Notes: generated from the sequence alone by a model not told the origin. A DNA stretch of 64,000 nt from Holophagales bacterium (GCA_016714815.1 JADKBZ010000005.1:248001-312000); one strand, 5' to 3'. Counted from the first letter of the stretch, positions 26,431-36,422 are shown. Made by a program: numbers and translations.

Positions 26431-27237
26431 TCAGGTCTTCAGAAGGTCCATGAACCTCTGGACGGTCTTCAGCTTCCGCTCGACGGCGACGTAGGCCAGG
26501 GACGAGACCATCGCCAGCGCGGCCTGCTCACCCAGGAGGTCGAAGAGCTCACGGTCGAGCTGCGAGAAGGTCGCCTTGTGGGAGAGGAGCGCGTAGATCG
26601 ACAGGGCGCCGACCAGCCGGTCGCGGAAGAAGAGGGGTGCGCAGCAGATGGCCCCCTTCGGCTCCCCCGCCACGACCGGCGCGGTCTCCTCGAGGAAGAC
26701 CGTCCGGCGCCGCTCCACCGCCGCGCGCTCGACGGGCTCGTCGAGCGCCGCGTGCCGCGGCCCCTTGGGCGGGAGGTCCCCCTCCCGCGCGGCCACGGTG
26801 AAATCCCCCTTGACCTCGTCGACGAGGTAGAGGATGAACTCGGCGGCGCCGATGAGGTTCACCGCGATCTCGACGATGGTCCTCACGACCGCGTCGGGGT
26901 CGGGCGAGGAGTGGAGCTGGAAGGTCGCCGCGTAGAGGTTCGTCAGGCTCGTCGAGTGGTCTTCCAGATCGACGTAGCGCTGCGCGAAGTCGCGGTTCTC
27001 GGCCTCGAGCAGCTCGGCTTTCCTCTTCAGCTTCTCCCGGTCGCGCAACGCGGACTCGTAGGTCGTCACGAGGAGCGACTCTGCGCTCGCCAGGTCCCGC
27101 CGAAGGTCGTCCACCCGCTTGCGGAGCTGCTCCTGGAGCAGGACGGCGTCCTCCTCGATTCCCCGGCTCCGCTCCTCGATGGAACGGAAGAGGTTCCGGA
27201 GGGTGTCGGGACCGTCGGGGCCCTTCGGTTCGCTCAT
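26431..27237 (-). CDS. Coiled-coil GAF-domain protein
   Basis: 268 residues. Residues 15-105 form a long coiled coil rich in Leu, Glu, Arg and Lys (EEDAVLLQEQLRKRVDDLRR). A GAF domain covers about 105-255 (SSPDPDAVVRTIVEIAV, then GAICCAPLFFRDRLVGALSIY). No catalytic output domain is attached, so it probably works as a sensor or scaffold. ATG 27237 overlaps the CheB stop (ATGA). Placement between CheB and PATAN points to an adaptor role in this chemosensory system (inference). Confidence 0.75.
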   Translation of the reverse strand: MSEPKGPDGPDTLRNLFRSIEERSRGIEEDAVLLQEQLRKRVDDLRRDLASAESLLVTTYESALRDREKLKRKAELLEAENRDFAQRYVDLEDHSTSLTNLYAATFQLHSSPDPDAVVRTIVEIAVNLIGAAEFILYLVDEVKGDFTVAAREGDLPPKGPRHAALDEPVERAAVERRRTVFLEETAPVVAGEPKGAICCAPLFFRDRLVGALSIYALLSHKATFSQLDRELFDLLGEQAALAMVSSLAYVAVERKLKTVQRFMDLLKT

Positions 27238-28358
27238 GACGGCGCGCCCGCCTGCCCGGACGGCTCCCCGGCCAGGCGGCAGAGCCCGGCGGCGATCTCG
27301 TCCAGGCTCCAGACGACGCTCGCCAGACCCGCCTCCACGATCGCTCGCGGCATCCCGTAGACCGCGCAGCTCGATTCCGACTCGGCCACGAGCGTGGCCC
27401 CGCGGGCGGCCAGCTCCCGCGCCCCTTCCCGTCCGTCGCTCCCCATCCCGGTCAGGACGACGCCGATCGCCCGGGAGCCGAACACGTCGGCGGCCGAGGA
27501 GAAGAGGACGTCGACGGAAGGGACGTGCGCTCCGCCCGAGGGCTCGCTGGTGAGCGAGAGGACCGGTCCGGAAGGGCGCCGCACGAAGACGAGGTGCTGC
27601 CCCGCCGGGGCCAGGAAGACCCCGCCGGGCCGAAAGGCCTCACCGCCCCGGGCTTCCCTGACCTCGAGGCGCGAGCACTGATTCAACCTCTCGGCGAAAG
27701 CCGCGGTGAACCCCATCGGCATATGTTGAACGATCGCGACGGGAAACGGAAACCCGGCGGGGAGCCGCTCGAGGATCACCTGCAAGGCCGCCGGCCCTCC
27801 CGTGGAGGTCCCGATGCAGATCGCCTCCGCCTGCCGGCTCAGGGGACTCGCGCCGGGGGCGCTCCCGTGCGCCGCGGGGCGAACGGCAGGTGCCGGGGGG
27901 GGGGACGCCGGGGGGCGGGGCTCCACCAGCCCCGTCAGCCCGGCCCGGACCTTCTTCACCACCTCCTCGCCCATCAGCTGGAAGTCCATGGACCGAAAGC
28001 GCGCCTTGTCCACGAACTCGAAGGCCCCGAGCGACAGGGCCTCCATCACCACCTCGGGACCGTTGCTGGTGGCCGAGGCGAGGACCAGGACGGGAAGGAC
28101 CGGCCATCGGTGCTTGATCTCCCGGAGAGCGGCGAGACCGTCCATCCCGGGCATCTGGATGTCGAGCGTCACGATGTCCGGGACGAGCGAGGCGCACATC
28201 CGGACCGCCTCGTGTCCGTCGCCCGCCTCGCCTGCGACCGACAGCCCGGGAGACGCCTCGAAGACCTTGCGGAGCGCCTTTCTGACGAAAGTCGAATCGT
28301 CGACGACGAGGATTCGCGCCTGGCGAATCCAGGCGCCGGAGCCCGGGTCGGCGGTCAT
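27234..28358 (-). CDS. cheB: CheB: chemotaxis glutamate methylesterase / deamidase
   Basis: 374 residues from ATG 28358. The receiver domain has D20-D21, phospho-acceptor D66 (TLDIQMP) and conserved K118. A 35-residue Pro/Ala linker joins it to the methylesterase domain with catalytic S185 in GTSTGG, H212 in VQHMP and the Asp in LTGMGSDG. It removes methyl groups from the receptor when phosphorylated by CheA. The longer open frame upstream (to 28511) overlaps cheR and was excluded. It starts 16 nt after cheR. Confidence 0.92.
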   Translation of the reverse strand: MTADPGSGAWIRQARILVVDDSTFVRKALRKVFEASPGLSVAGEAGDGHEAVRMCASLVPDIVTLDIQMPGMDGLAALREIKHRWPVLPVLVLASATSNGPEVVMEALSLGAFEFVDKARFRSMDFQLMGEEVVKKVRAGLTGLVEPRPPASPPPAPAVRPAAHGSAPGASPLSRQAEAICIGTSTGGPAALQVILERLPAGFPFPVAIVQHMPMGFTAAFAERLNQCSRLEVREARGGEAFRPGGVFLAPAGQHLVFVRRPSGPVLSLTSEPSGGAHVPSVDVLFSSAADVFGSRAIGVVLTGMGSDGREGARELAARGATLVAESESSCAVYGMPRAIVEAGLASVVWSLDEIAAGLCRLAGEPSGQAGAPS

Positions 28359-28374
28359 TCCGTCCCGCGCCCGG

Positions 28375-29256
28375 TCACGCGACCGCCTTGGTGTAGTAGA
28401 TGAAGTCGGTGGCCCGCTGGGGCCGGAAGAGCCGCGTCCGTCCCAGCAGGGACTCGGAGTGCCCGAGGAAGAGCGGGGAGCCCCGGCTGAGAACCCGGTG
28501 GAAGAGGGCACACGCCCTCTGCATCGTCGATTCGCTGAAGTAGATCAGCACGTTCCGGCAGAAGACCGCGTCGAAATACCCCTCGGGGAAGGCGCTGGAG
28601 AGCTCCATCAGGTTCAGCACCCGGAACCTCACCGGCGCCTTCAGCCACGACTTCAGTCGAAGCCGTCCGTTCGTCGCCGTGGCGGCGAAGTACCGTTCCT
28701 TCGCCTCGGGCGACGCCGCCCGGAAGGAGTGCCCCTCGTACTCGGCCACCTCCGCCTGCCGGATCCGGCTGGGGTTCAGGTCGATGGCGTGGATCTCGAG
28801 AGGGCGGCCGAGGCACCGGAACTGGTTCTCGTGGTGCACGATGGCCAGCGAGTACGCCTCTTCGCCCGAGGAGCACCCGGCGGAGAGGACCCTCACCGGC
28901 TCGCCGGGGGGGCGCTCGCGGACCTGGCTGGGGAGCACCTCGCCGAAGTACCAGTCGAGCTGGTAGCGCTCCCGCAGGAAGTAGGTCTCGTTGTTCGTCA
29001 GCGCCTCGACGAGGAAGGGAAGCTCCTCGCTGGCTCGCGGAGAGAGGACGAGGAAGCGGTAGTACTCGAGGAACGAGGTCATCGCGCGCGCCTCGAGGCG
29101 TTCCTTCAGGCGGAAGCGGACCCGGTCCCGCTGCGCCTCGAAGACGTTCAGCCCGAACCGGTCACTGACGAATCCAGAGAAGAGGCGGCACTCCTCGTCC
29201 GTCATCGCCGGAATGCCGGTCGTCCGGTGGTCGAAGGGGCCGGGTCCGCCCTCCAC
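28375..29256 (-). CDS. cheR: CheR: chemotaxis protein methyltransferase
   Basis: 293 residues from GTG 29256 (a GAGGG site precedes it) or 276 from ATG 29205. It has the CheR N-terminal helical domain (LFSGFVSDRFGLNVF), the NNETYFLRE linker, the SAM-binding AGCSSGEEAYSLAI, the AIDLNPSRI acidic loop and FCRNVLIYF. It methylates receptor glutamates using S-adenosylmethionine. It follows the HEAT-repeat gene by 7 nt and precedes cheB. No TPR or PAS fusion is present. Confidence 0.92.
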   Translation of the reverse strand: MEGGPGPFDHRTTGIPAMTDEECRLFSGFVSDRFGLNVFEAQRDRVRFRLKERLEARAMTSFLEYYRFLVLSPRASEELPFLVEALTNNETYFLRERYQLDWYFGEVLPSQVRERPPGEPVRVLSAGCSSGEEAYSLAIVHHENQFRCLGRPLEIHAIDLNPSRIRQAEVAEYEGHSFRAASPEAKERYFAATATNGRLRLKSWLKAPVRFRVLNLMELSSAFPEGYFDAVFCRNVLIYFSESTMQRACALFHRVLSRGSPLFLGHSESLLGRTRLFRPQRATDFIYYTKAVA

Positions 29257-29263
29257 GCCGCCC

Positions 29264-31291
29264 TCAGCTCCCCAGCTTCTCGAGGGCGCAGCGGGCGGTG
29301 CGGGCGACGACGTCCTCCGGGTCGCCCGCCAGCTTCCGCAGCGCAGGAGCCGCCTTCGCCGAGCCGATCTCGCCGAGCGCCCAGGCGGCCGTGTTCCTGA
29401 GCGACCAGTCCTCCGCGCGGGCCAGCTTCAGGAACGTCGCCATCCGCCCGTCCCGGTGATGCTTGGCGAGAGCGGCCGCCGCGGCGCGCCGGCGCTCGCG
29501 GTCCCGGCCGTGCAGCTCCCCCTCCAGGAAGTGGACGGCCGCCGGCGTCCCGATCGCGCCGAGCGCCTCGACGATCGCGACCTTCTCGAGCGCGGCCGCC
29601 TTCGGGTAGAGCGTCAGCAGATCGGAGGCCGCCTCGCCGTACCGGAGGCGGCCGAGCGCCCGCACGACGTAGTAGGCGCAGTCGCGGTCGACGGCGAGCC
29701 GCCCCCGCAGGAGGGGGCCGATCTCTTCGGCGTTGGCGGGATGGGCCAGGCACTCGATCGCCAGCGTCCGGATGCTCGGCTCGGAGTGCGTGAGGAGCGG
29801 CCTCAGGCGGGCGATCACCTCCGGCCCGGTCACCTCGCCGAGGGCCCTGAGGATGCACCGCAGGACGTCCGTCGGGGCACCCGGGATCCTGGCGAGCCAG
29901 CGCGCCACGAATGGCTCCCGGTCGAGGCGCCGGGAGATCTCGACGTAGGACAGGAGTCTCTCCCCCGGCTCCGTCTCCTCGACGAGCCTTCCCAGGAGCT
30001 CGACGTCCGCCGGCCGGGCGAGGTACGGGAGGGATTCGAGGGCGCGGTTCCTCACCAGCTCGGAGTCGTGGAAGAGGAGCGGAAGCGTCTTCTCGAAGGT
30101 GCCGGCCGGCCGCCGTCTCGCAAGGGCCCGGACGGCGCCCGCCAGGACGATCGGGTCGGGGTCCGAAAGCTCGGCCGTGATGAGCGCATCGCCCCACGGC
30201 TCGGACCGGAGGCCCAGGACCCAGAGGGCGGCGGACCGCACGCTCGCCCGGAAGTGTGCGGTGGCCGCGCTGAGAATCGACTCCGCGCCATGCGCTTCCG
30301 GGAGCGAGCCCAGGAAGGCGACGGTCTCGGCCGCGAGGGCCGGCTGGTCGAGATGCTCGACGAGCCCGGCGAAGAGCTTCTCGTCGCCGTAGGCGCGAAC
30401 GAGCCGGTTGGCGGCGGACCTGAGGTCGGGGTTCTCGGACGCCAGGCAGTCCCGCAGGTACCGGCGGAGAGGCTCCCCTCGCAGCGCGGTCAGGACCGCC
30501 GGGTCGCGCAGGCCCGGCGCCTCCGATCCCGCCTTCGCCAGGCACTCCCCCGTGGCGGCGAGGAAGGCGTCCCGCTGCGGGAAGCGGTCCTCGCGGACCA
30601 GCTCGCGGCAGAGGGGCTCGATCGCGGACGGGTCGCCGATCCGGCCCAGAGCCTCGAGCGCCGTCGTTCCGAGCGACTCGTCTCCCGTCATCTTCAAGAG
30701 CTCGAGCGTCGCGCGGGAATCGCCGATACGCCCCAGGGAGAGGATCGCGGCGAACCGCAGCCAGAGGTCTCCCTCCAGGAGCTCGAGGAGCGGCCCGACG
30801 GCGCGACGGCACTTCAGGTCGCCGAGGCTCTCCACGGCGGCCTGCGCGATGTTCAGGTCCGGGTGCGACAGGAACCCGAGGAGGATCGGGGCGGCATCCT
30901 CCTCCGGCATGGCGCCGAGGATCTGGAGGGTGAAGAGGACGACGTCCGGATCGTCGGAGACGGTGCCGCGCCGGAGCACGGGCACGGCCGGGGCGCCCTT
31001 CTGCTTCAGCGCCTCGATGCAGGCCGTCCGGAGGGCGGAGTTCGCCTCGGAGGCGACGCCTTCCAGCAGGCGGGCGGCGGGGAGCTTTCGCGCCGCGAGC
31101 TGGATGGCCGCGTGCCGGGTGGCGGCGTCCCGGTCCTCCAGCGCCGCCCAGACCAGGTCGTGTCCGTTCCGGCCGAGCCGCGCGGCGAGCTCGAGGCCGC
31201 GTCCCCTCACCAGAGGGTCGGCGGACCGGCACCACTCCCGCGCCGTCGCGAGACGCTGAACCGCCGGGGGCTCTTCAGGCTTCGTGCGCAT
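29264..31291 (-). CDS. HEAT-repeat protein of the chemosensory cluster
   Basis: 675 residues, almost entirely HEAT-type helical repeats of about 31 residues (for example LLEGVASEANSALRTACIEA, RRAVGPLLELLEGDLWLRFA, LRKLAGDPEDVVARTARCAL). No signal peptide or membrane segment. ATG 31291 has an AGGAGG site. Such solenoids bind partner proteins; some, of the PBS-lyase type, bind chromophores, but no such residues stand out. It sits between the receptor and cheR genes in the same operon, so it likely scaffolds or modulates the array or its output. A HEAT protein has been tied to chemosensory output in Myxococcus, which makes this placement plausible. Confidence 0.82.
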   Translation of the reverse strand: MRTKPEEPPAVQRLATAREWCRSADPLVRGRGLELAARLGRNGHDLVWAALEDRDAATRHAAIQLAARKLPAARLLEGVASEANSALRTACIEALKQKGAPAVPVLRRGTVSDDPDVVLFTLQILGAMPEEDAAPILLGFLSHPDLNIAQAAVESLGDLKCRRAVGPLLELLEGDLWLRFAAILSLGRIGDSRATLELLKMTGDESLGTTALEALGRIGDPSAIEPLCRELVREDRFPQRDAFLAATGECLAKAGSEAPGLRDPAVLTALRGEPLRRYLRDCLASENPDLRSAANRLVRAYGDEKLFAGLVEHLDQPALAAETVAFLGSLPEAHGAESILSAATAHFRASVRSAALWVLGLRSEPWGDALITAELSDPDPIVLAGAVRALARRRPAGTFEKTLPLLFHDSELVRNRALESLPYLARPADVELLGRLVEETEPGERLLSYVEISRRLDREPFVARWLARIPGAPTDVLRCILRALGEVTGPEVIARLRPLLTHSEPSIRTLAIECLAHPANAEEIGPLLRGRLAVDRDCAYYVVRALGRLRYGEAASDLLTLYPKAAALEKVAIVEALGAIGTPAAVHFLEGELHGRDRERRRAAAAALAKHHRDGRMATFLKLARAEDWSLRNTAAWALGEIGSAKAAPALRKLAGDPEDVVARTARCALEKLGS

Positions 31292-31308
31292 CCAGCCGCC
31301 TCCTCTCT

Positions 31309-33588
31309 TCAGACCCGGAACGCCTCGAGCTGCTGGCGGAGGCTCTCGGCCTCGTGCGCGAGGTCCGCCGACGCCCGCGTCAGCTCCTCGACGGCGGAGA
31401 GGTTCGCGCGGGCCACCGACGCGATCGTCTCCATGGCACGGACGACCATGTCGCCCCCCTTCTTCTGCTCGACGGTGGCGTCGGCGACCTGCTGCGTCAT
31501 GCTGTTCATCGCCGCGACGGCTTTCAGGATCTGCTGGCTGCTGGCGGCCTGCTCCTGGGCGGCGGTGGAGACCTGGCGGGAGACGTCGCTGATCCGCTCG
31601 GCGACCGACAGGACCCGGACGGCGCCGCTGGACTGCTCCTGGGTCAGACGGTGGACCTCGGCGACCATTCCGGAGGCCTTCTGGACCGAGCCGAGAATGC
31701 CGCCCAGGACGTCGGCGGTCATGTCGACGGCGCTGTGGACGTCCTTCTGCATCCCGTCGATGACGTTCGCGATCTCTTCCGTGGCGCGGGCGGAGCGCTC
31801 CGCCAGCTTCTTCACCTCGTCGGCCACGACGGCGAAGCCGCGACCGGCGTCTCCGGCCCGGGCGGCCTCGATGGCGGCGTTGAGGGCGAGGAGGTTCGTC
31901 TGGTCGGCGATCGCCTCGATCACCTTGACGATCTTGCCGACCCCCTGGGTCTTCTCGCCGATCGAACGGATCGTCCCCTGGAGGACCCCTCCCCCGTCGT
32001 TCGCCTCCCGGACCGCTCCGCGAGAAACCTCGTCGACGGTTCGCACCTTCTCGTCGACCGTCTGGATGGCGGCGTTGATCTCCTGGAGCGTCCGGGTCGT
32101 CTCGTCGACGGCCTCGAGCAGCACCTCGGAGTTTCGGGCGGTCCTCTGGACGAGAGTCCCCATCTCCTGGATCGAGGCCGCCGTCTCGTCGACGTTGGCG
32201 GCGAGGGCCTGGGTGTTCTGGGCGACGGCGCTGATCTGCGCGGCCATCTCCACGAGGGTGGAGGAGGTCTCGTCCGAGGAGGCGGCCTGCGACTCGGCCC
32301 CCCGCTGGATCGACGAGGCGGAGGCGGAAATCTCCTCGGCCGAGATGGCGACCTGCTGGGAGGCGTCCCGAAGGCGCGAGAGGAGGTCGCGCAGCGTCGT
32401 GACCATCCTCCCGAAAGCGAGGCCGAAGGTGTCGGACTCTCCCCTCACCGCCGGCGTCTCGCGCAGGTCGCCGTCCGCCAGGCGGTCGGCCGCGCGGGCC
32501 ATCTCGCGCAGGTACTCGACCATCCCCCTCATCGCGCGCGAGAGGCGGCCGATCTCGTCCTGCCTCGACCCCTCCGGCACCTCCGCGAGCTCGCCGCGCG
32601 CGATTCCCTCGGCGACGGCGACGAGGGAGAGGAGCGGCCGGGAGACGGCGGACGAGACCCGGAACGCGAGGGTGACGACCGCCGCCGCCGCGATGGCGAG
32701 CGCCACCAGGAACGCCACGAAGAGCTCGCGGAGGGACCGGAAGGCTTCGTCCGCCTCCTGGCGGACGAAGACGAGAACCCTCTGCCCCGAGAAGATCGAG
32801 AAGCCCTGTTCCGTGGCCCACCCGATCGCGTATTCCTTCCCCGTCGCCGGGTCGCTCTGGGTCGTGAAGCCGTGGGGCGCGGCCAGGGCCAGCTTGAACG
32901 CGGGCCAGGCCGAGACGTTCGCCTTCAGAACGGCATCGGCGTCCCTGGAGCAGAGCACGAGACCGCTCTTCGGGTCGACGACGAGGATCTCCCCGGTCTT
33001 GCCGAACGTCTCCTTCTTGACGAGGTTCTCGGTGAAGAGGGCGCCGTAGTCGACGCGCGCGCAGACGACGCCGATCACCCGGCGCGAGCCGTCCTCCTCG
33101 ACGCGCCAGGCGAACGACACGACGGGCCCCCCAGCCCGCTCGTCACGGGTGACGGACGGGGAGAAGTACGGATCCCCGCCCTGCCCCTCGCGGAACCACT
33201 CCGCCTCCGCCTCGTTCGTGCCGAGGAGCTGGGAGTCGGACGCCGCGATCACGCGGCCGGAGGTGTCCGTCATGACGATGGAGACGTAGACGGGAGCCCG
33301 GTTGTCCACGAAGTTCGAGAGGACCGCCCCCCTCTGCTCGGCGGTGCTCTTCCCCGACGCGATCACCGGGTTCTCGACGACGTCGACGATGTCGGCGTAG
33401 CGCTCGAAGAGGTTCCGGGAGATCTTGTCGGCGGTCGACATCGCGCGGTCGCGGAAGTCGTTCCCGACGAGCCCGCGCATCGACGCCCCGCCCCGGAGGT
33501 GGGCGAAGAGACCGAATCCCGCGAGCGGGACGATGGCCAGCAGGAACCAGACCACGAGGCGCGCGCGAAGGCTCCGGAAACCTCTCAT
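31309..33588 (-). CDS. Methyl-accepting chemotaxis protein
   Basis: 759 residues. TM1 at 10-30, a Cache-like extracytoplasmic sensor to about 270, TM2 at 290-309, HAMP (SRPLLSLVAVAEGIARGELA), then a long coiled-coil signalling domain with the conserved tip IADQTNLLALNAAIEAARAG and GFAVVADEVKKLAERSA. The sensor contains FVDNRAPVYVSIVMTDTSG, YFSPSVT and GKTGEILVVDP, as in double-Cache domains for small ligands. No C-terminal CheR-tethering pentapeptide is present. It is the only receptor in the cluster. Confidence 0.92.
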   Translation of the reverse strand: MRGFRSLRARLVVWFLLAIVPLAGFGLFAHLRGGASMRGLVGNDFRDRAMSTADKISRNLFERYADIVDVVENPVIASGKSTAEQRGAVLSNFVDNRAPVYVSIVMTDTSGRVIAASDSQLLGTNEAEAEWFREGQGGDPYFSPSVTRDERAGGPVVSFAWRVEEDGSRRVIGVVCARVDYGALFTENLVKKETFGKTGEILVVDPKSGLVLCSRDADAVLKANVSAWPAFKLALAAPHGFTTQSDPATGKEYAIGWATEQGFSIFSGQRVLVFVRQEADEAFRSLRELFVAFLVALAIAAAAVVTLAFRVSSAVSRPLLSLVAVAEGIARGELAEVPEGSRQDEIGRLSRAMRGMVEYLREMARAADRLADGDLRETPAVRGESDTFGLAFGRMVTTLRDLLSRLRDASQQVAISAEEISASASSIQRGAESQAASSDETSSTLVEMAAQISAVAQNTQALAANVDETAASIQEMGTLVQRTARNSEVLLEAVDETTRTLQEINAAIQTVDEKVRTVDEVSRGAVREANDGGGVLQGTIRSIGEKTQGVGKIVKVIEAIADQTNLLALNAAIEAARAGDAGRGFAVVADEVKKLAERSARATEEIANVIDGMQKDVHSAVDMTADVLGGILGSVQKASGMVAEVHRLTQEQSSGAVRVLSVAERISDVSRQVSTAAQEQAASSQQILKAVAAMNSMTQQVADATVEQKKGGDMVVRAMETIASVARANLSAVEELTRASADLAHEAESLRQQLEAFRV

Positions 33589-33617
33589 GCCCCTACCTCT
33601 CGCAACATGGTGAACTC

Positions 33618-34175
33618 CTATGCCCTTACGACGAGCGTCCTGGCCGGGTCCAGGAGAATCAGAAGGCCCTCGGGCCCCTTGGCCACTCCGACGACGTAGT
33701 CCGTCCGCGTGGTGACGATCTCCGCCGGCGGCGGCTCGATCTCGGTGACCCGGACCTTCGCCACGCGCGTGACGCGGTCGACGAGGAGCCCGAGCGCGCG
33801 CTCCCCCAGCTCGAGAACGACGATACGTGCGCGCGGACCCGGGTCCAGGGGGGGAAGCCCGATCCGGGTCCGGATCTCGACGACCGGGAGAATGCTGCCC
33901 CGCACGTTCGTCACGCCCCGGATGTGGGGCGGAGCCTGCGGGACCCGGGTCACCTCGCCGACCCGGAGGATCTCGCGCACGCTCTCGACCGGCAGGCCGA
34001 ATTCCTCGCGGTCGATCAGGAACGCGACGTAGGTCTTCTCCTCGACGGCCTCTCTGGTGGCGCGGCCCTTCTGCCCGGCCGAGACCCAGTCCGCGAAGGC
34101 CAGGAGGTCGACGGCGCCGTCGGCCGTCAGGGACGCCGGCGGCGAGCCGCCCGGGACCTCGGGATCCGCTCCCAT
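33618..34175 (-). CDS. cheW: CheW-like adaptor protein
   Basis: 185 residues. About 45 poorly conserved N-terminal residues precede a CheW domain: YVAFLIDREEFGLPVESVRE, VTNVRGSILPVVEIRTRIG, then LLVDRVTRVAKV and LLILLDPARTL. It couples receptor to CheA. ATG 34175 begins 2 nt after the cheA stop with GGGAG inside cheA, indicating coupled translation. Confidence 0.9.
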   Translation of the reverse strand: MGADPEVPGGSPPASLTADGAVDLLAFADWVSAGQKGRATREAVEEKTYVAFLIDREEFGLPVESVREILRVGEVTRVPQAPPHIRGVTNVRGSILPVVEIRTRIGLPPLDPGPRARIVVLELGERALGLLVDRVTRVAKVRVTEIEPPPAEIVTTRTDYVVGVAKGPEGLLILLDPARTLVVRA

Positions 34176-34177
34176 TC

Positions 34178-35866
34178 TCAGAGCTCCCTTCCAGCCGCGA
34201 CCTGCAGCTCCTCGAGATGGGACTCGAGAAGCCCCACGGCGTCGAGGATCATCACGACCCGCCCGTCGCCGAGGAGAGTCGCCCCCCCGATCCCGAGCGG
34301 CTTTCCGAACGACTCGTCGAGGGGTTTGACGACGATCGTCAGGGTCTCCAGGGGCCGGTCGACGAGGAGCGCCTTCTGCCGCCCGCCGCCGGCGAGGATC
34401 GACGCGTACCGACGCGGCCCCGCCTTCGGGCGAGACGATCCGAGGAACGACCCGGCGTCCAGGGCGGGGATGACGCGGTCCCGCACGGAGATCACGCCGT
34501 GAGAGGCGACCCGGTGCAGGTCGCCCTCCTCCAGCCGGACGGTCTCCTCGAGGAAGCTGACCGGGAGAGCGTACGTCTCCCCGTCCACCGAGACGAGGAG
34601 CGCGTTCGTCAGGGCGAGCGTGAGGGGAAAGGCGAGACGAAACTCGGTCCCCCGGTCCGGCACGGAGCGGACACGCACCGATCCCCCGAGCCTTTCGACG
34701 GAGGCCTTGACGACGTCGAGCCCGACCCCGCGGCCGGAAAGGGAGCTGACCCCCTGGCGCGTCGAGAAGGCCGGGAGAAAGATGAGCGCCAAAAGCGCGG
34801 ATTCGTCCAGGTCCGCCGTCTGGATCCCCATCTCGGCGCCGCGGTGGCGGACGCGCTCGAGGTCGATCCCCGCGCCGTCGTCGAGGATGGCCACCTCCGC
34901 GAGACCGGAGGCCTGCCGTGCCGCGATCGTGAGCGTCCCGCGGCGGGACTTGCCGCGCGCCTCCCGGTCCGCGGGCTTCTCGAGACCGTGGTCGAGCGCG
35001 TTGCGGACGAGGTGAAGCAGGGGTTCCCCGAGCTCGTCCACGACGGACTTGTCGAAGGTCGTCTCTCCCCCCTGGGCCACGAAGTCGACCTCCTTTCCGA
35101 GGTCGAGGGCCAGGTCCCTGACGAGGCGGCGGAAGCGGGAGAGAACCGTCCCGACAGGAACGAGCCGGGTGGCGAAGACCTCGCGTTCCAGAAGCCCGAA
35201 CGTTCGGAGGAGAAGCTCCATGCTCTCGGAGGCGGCGTCGGCCTCCTCCGACGGGGAGCGGGCGGCCAGCAGCCGGACCCGCTCGGCGGCCCCCGCGAGA
35301 AGGATATGGAGCTCGCCGCTCAGCTCGAGGAGGCGCTCCAGGCTCGCGTGGCTCACCCGAAGGGAGCGCGACCGGGCGCCGAGCACGGCGCTCCCGGCGA
35401 CGTCCTCGGCGGGTGCGCCGGGGGCTCCCGCGCGCGACTCCCGCAGAGGAATACCCGGCTCAGCGGGTCCGGACTCGGATGCGAGCCGCGAGAGGTCCTC
35501 GAGCGCCTCCGCCCACTCGGCGGGCGCCGCCTCGGGGACCTCGCCCGAGCGGAAGGTCTGGGAGAGCTTCCCGATCGCGGCCAGCAGGAGCGTGACGACC
35601 TCTTCATCCGGCGCGGCGTTCCCCTCGCCGGTCGCCGCCAGGGCGTCTTCCATGACGTGGGCGGCGCTGGCCACCGCGTCGAAGCCCATCATCGAGGAGT
35701 TCCCCTTCAGCGTGTGGAAGAGGCGCCGGAGGCCGACGAGGTCCAGACCCGAGAGCGTCGTCTCGGCGCTCTCGACGCCGAGGAGGGTCTCCTCCGCCCT
35801 GTCCAGGAGCTCCCGGCTCGAGGAGACGTAGTCCTCCAGGATCTCCCGGAACTCGGGAGTCGTCAC
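34178..35866 (-). CDS. cheA: CheA: chemotaxis histidine kinase
   Basis: 562 residues, short for CheA. The HPt domain has phospho-acceptor H51 (LFHTLKG). An Ala/Pro linker of about 60 residues replaces a P2 domain. The P3 dimerisation region (ERLLELSGELHIL) leads to the ATPase with N box HLVRNALDHGLE (284-295), G1 DDGAGID (329-335) and G2 SGRGVGLDVV (377-386), then a CheW-like regulatory domain. It phosphorylates CheY and CheB. Lack of P2 implies direct low-affinity docking of response regulators (inference). GTG 35866 start. Confidence 0.92.
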   Translation of the reverse strand: MTTPEFREILEDYVSSSRELLDRAEETLLGVESAETTLSGLDLVGLRRLFHTLKGNSSMMGFDAVASAAHVMEDALAATGEGNAAPDEEVVTLLLAAIGKLSQTFRSGEVPEAAPAEWAEALEDLSRLASESGPAEPGIPLRESRAGAPGAPAEDVAGSAVLGARSRSLRVSHASLERLLELSGELHILLAGAAERVRLLAARSPSEEADAASESMELLLRTFGLLEREVFATRLVPVGTVLSRFRRLVRDLALDLGKEVDFVAQGGETTFDKSVVDELGEPLLHLVRNALDHGLEKPADREARGKSRRGTLTIAARQASGLAEVAILDDGAGIDLERVRHRGAEMGIQTADLDESALLALIFLPAFSTRQGVSSLSGRGVGLDVVKASVERLGGSVRVRSVPDRGTEFRLAFPLTLALTNALLVSVDGETYALPVSFLEETVRLEEGDLHRVASHGVISVRDRVIPALDAGSFLGSSRPKAGPRRYASILAGGGRQKALLVDRPLETLTIVVKPLDESFGKPLGIGGATLLGDGRVVMILDAVGLLESHLEELQVAAGREL

Positions 35867-35918
35867 CGGGACCCTTCGCGGCCCGGCGGCCGCACGCGGG
35901 GCCTGGCTCTCGCGGCGC

Positions 35919-36317
35919 TCACGGCGCCTCGGGCCCGCTCCGGCTCTCGAACAGACCGTCGATGACGGCGTGCAGCTGGGCCGGCCGGAACGGCTTGCAG
36001 ACGTAGCCGGCCGCCCCGAGCGCCATCCCCCGGGCCGTGTCGGCCTCCTTGCCCTCGGTGGAGATGATGATGACGGGAATCTCGGTGAACAGACCCGACT
36101 GCTTCCGGACGTCGAGGAATCGCAGGCCGTCCATCACGGGCATGTTGATGTCCAGGAGGATCAGCTGGACGTCGGGATTGCGGTTCAGCGCCTCGAGCGC
36201 CTGGTTCCCGTCGTAGGTGTGGAGGACCTCGCAACCCTGGTACCGCTGGAGGACCAGGCCGTGCATCTTGTGGACGAGCTCCGAGTCGTCGACGACCAGG
36301 ACCTTCTTCAGCTTCAT
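35919..36317 (-). CDS. cheY: CheY-like response regulator
   Basis: 132 residues, a single receiver domain. Acidic pocket D10-D11, phospho-acceptor D56 (LLDINMP), Ser86 in the switch position, and K108 in CKPF. No output domain, so it acts by binding a target. ATG 36317 has a GGGAG site. A long overlapping open frame (35863-37611) is a shadow. Confidence 0.92.
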   Translation of the reverse strand: MKLKKVLVVDDSELVHKMHGLVLQRYQGCEVLHTYDGNQALEALNRNPDVQLILLDINMPVMDGLRFLDVRKQSGLFTEIPVIIISTEGKEADTARGMALGAAGYVCKPFRPAQLHAVIDGLFESRSGPEAP

Positions 36318-36422
36318 GAACGGCTCCCTTTCCCGGCGCGTCGCTGCCGGGGCCGCGGTCCCGCGGCGAGTCTAGTCCAGCCCCGACCGGGGCCCGGCGG
36401 GCGGCAGGTCCGCGGCACCCGC

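Noticed and set aside
29213..33049. 1278-codon plus-strand frame antisense to the HEAT and MCP genes
   Set aside because: GC-bias shadow; the minus-strand genes show clear HEAT and MCP domains.
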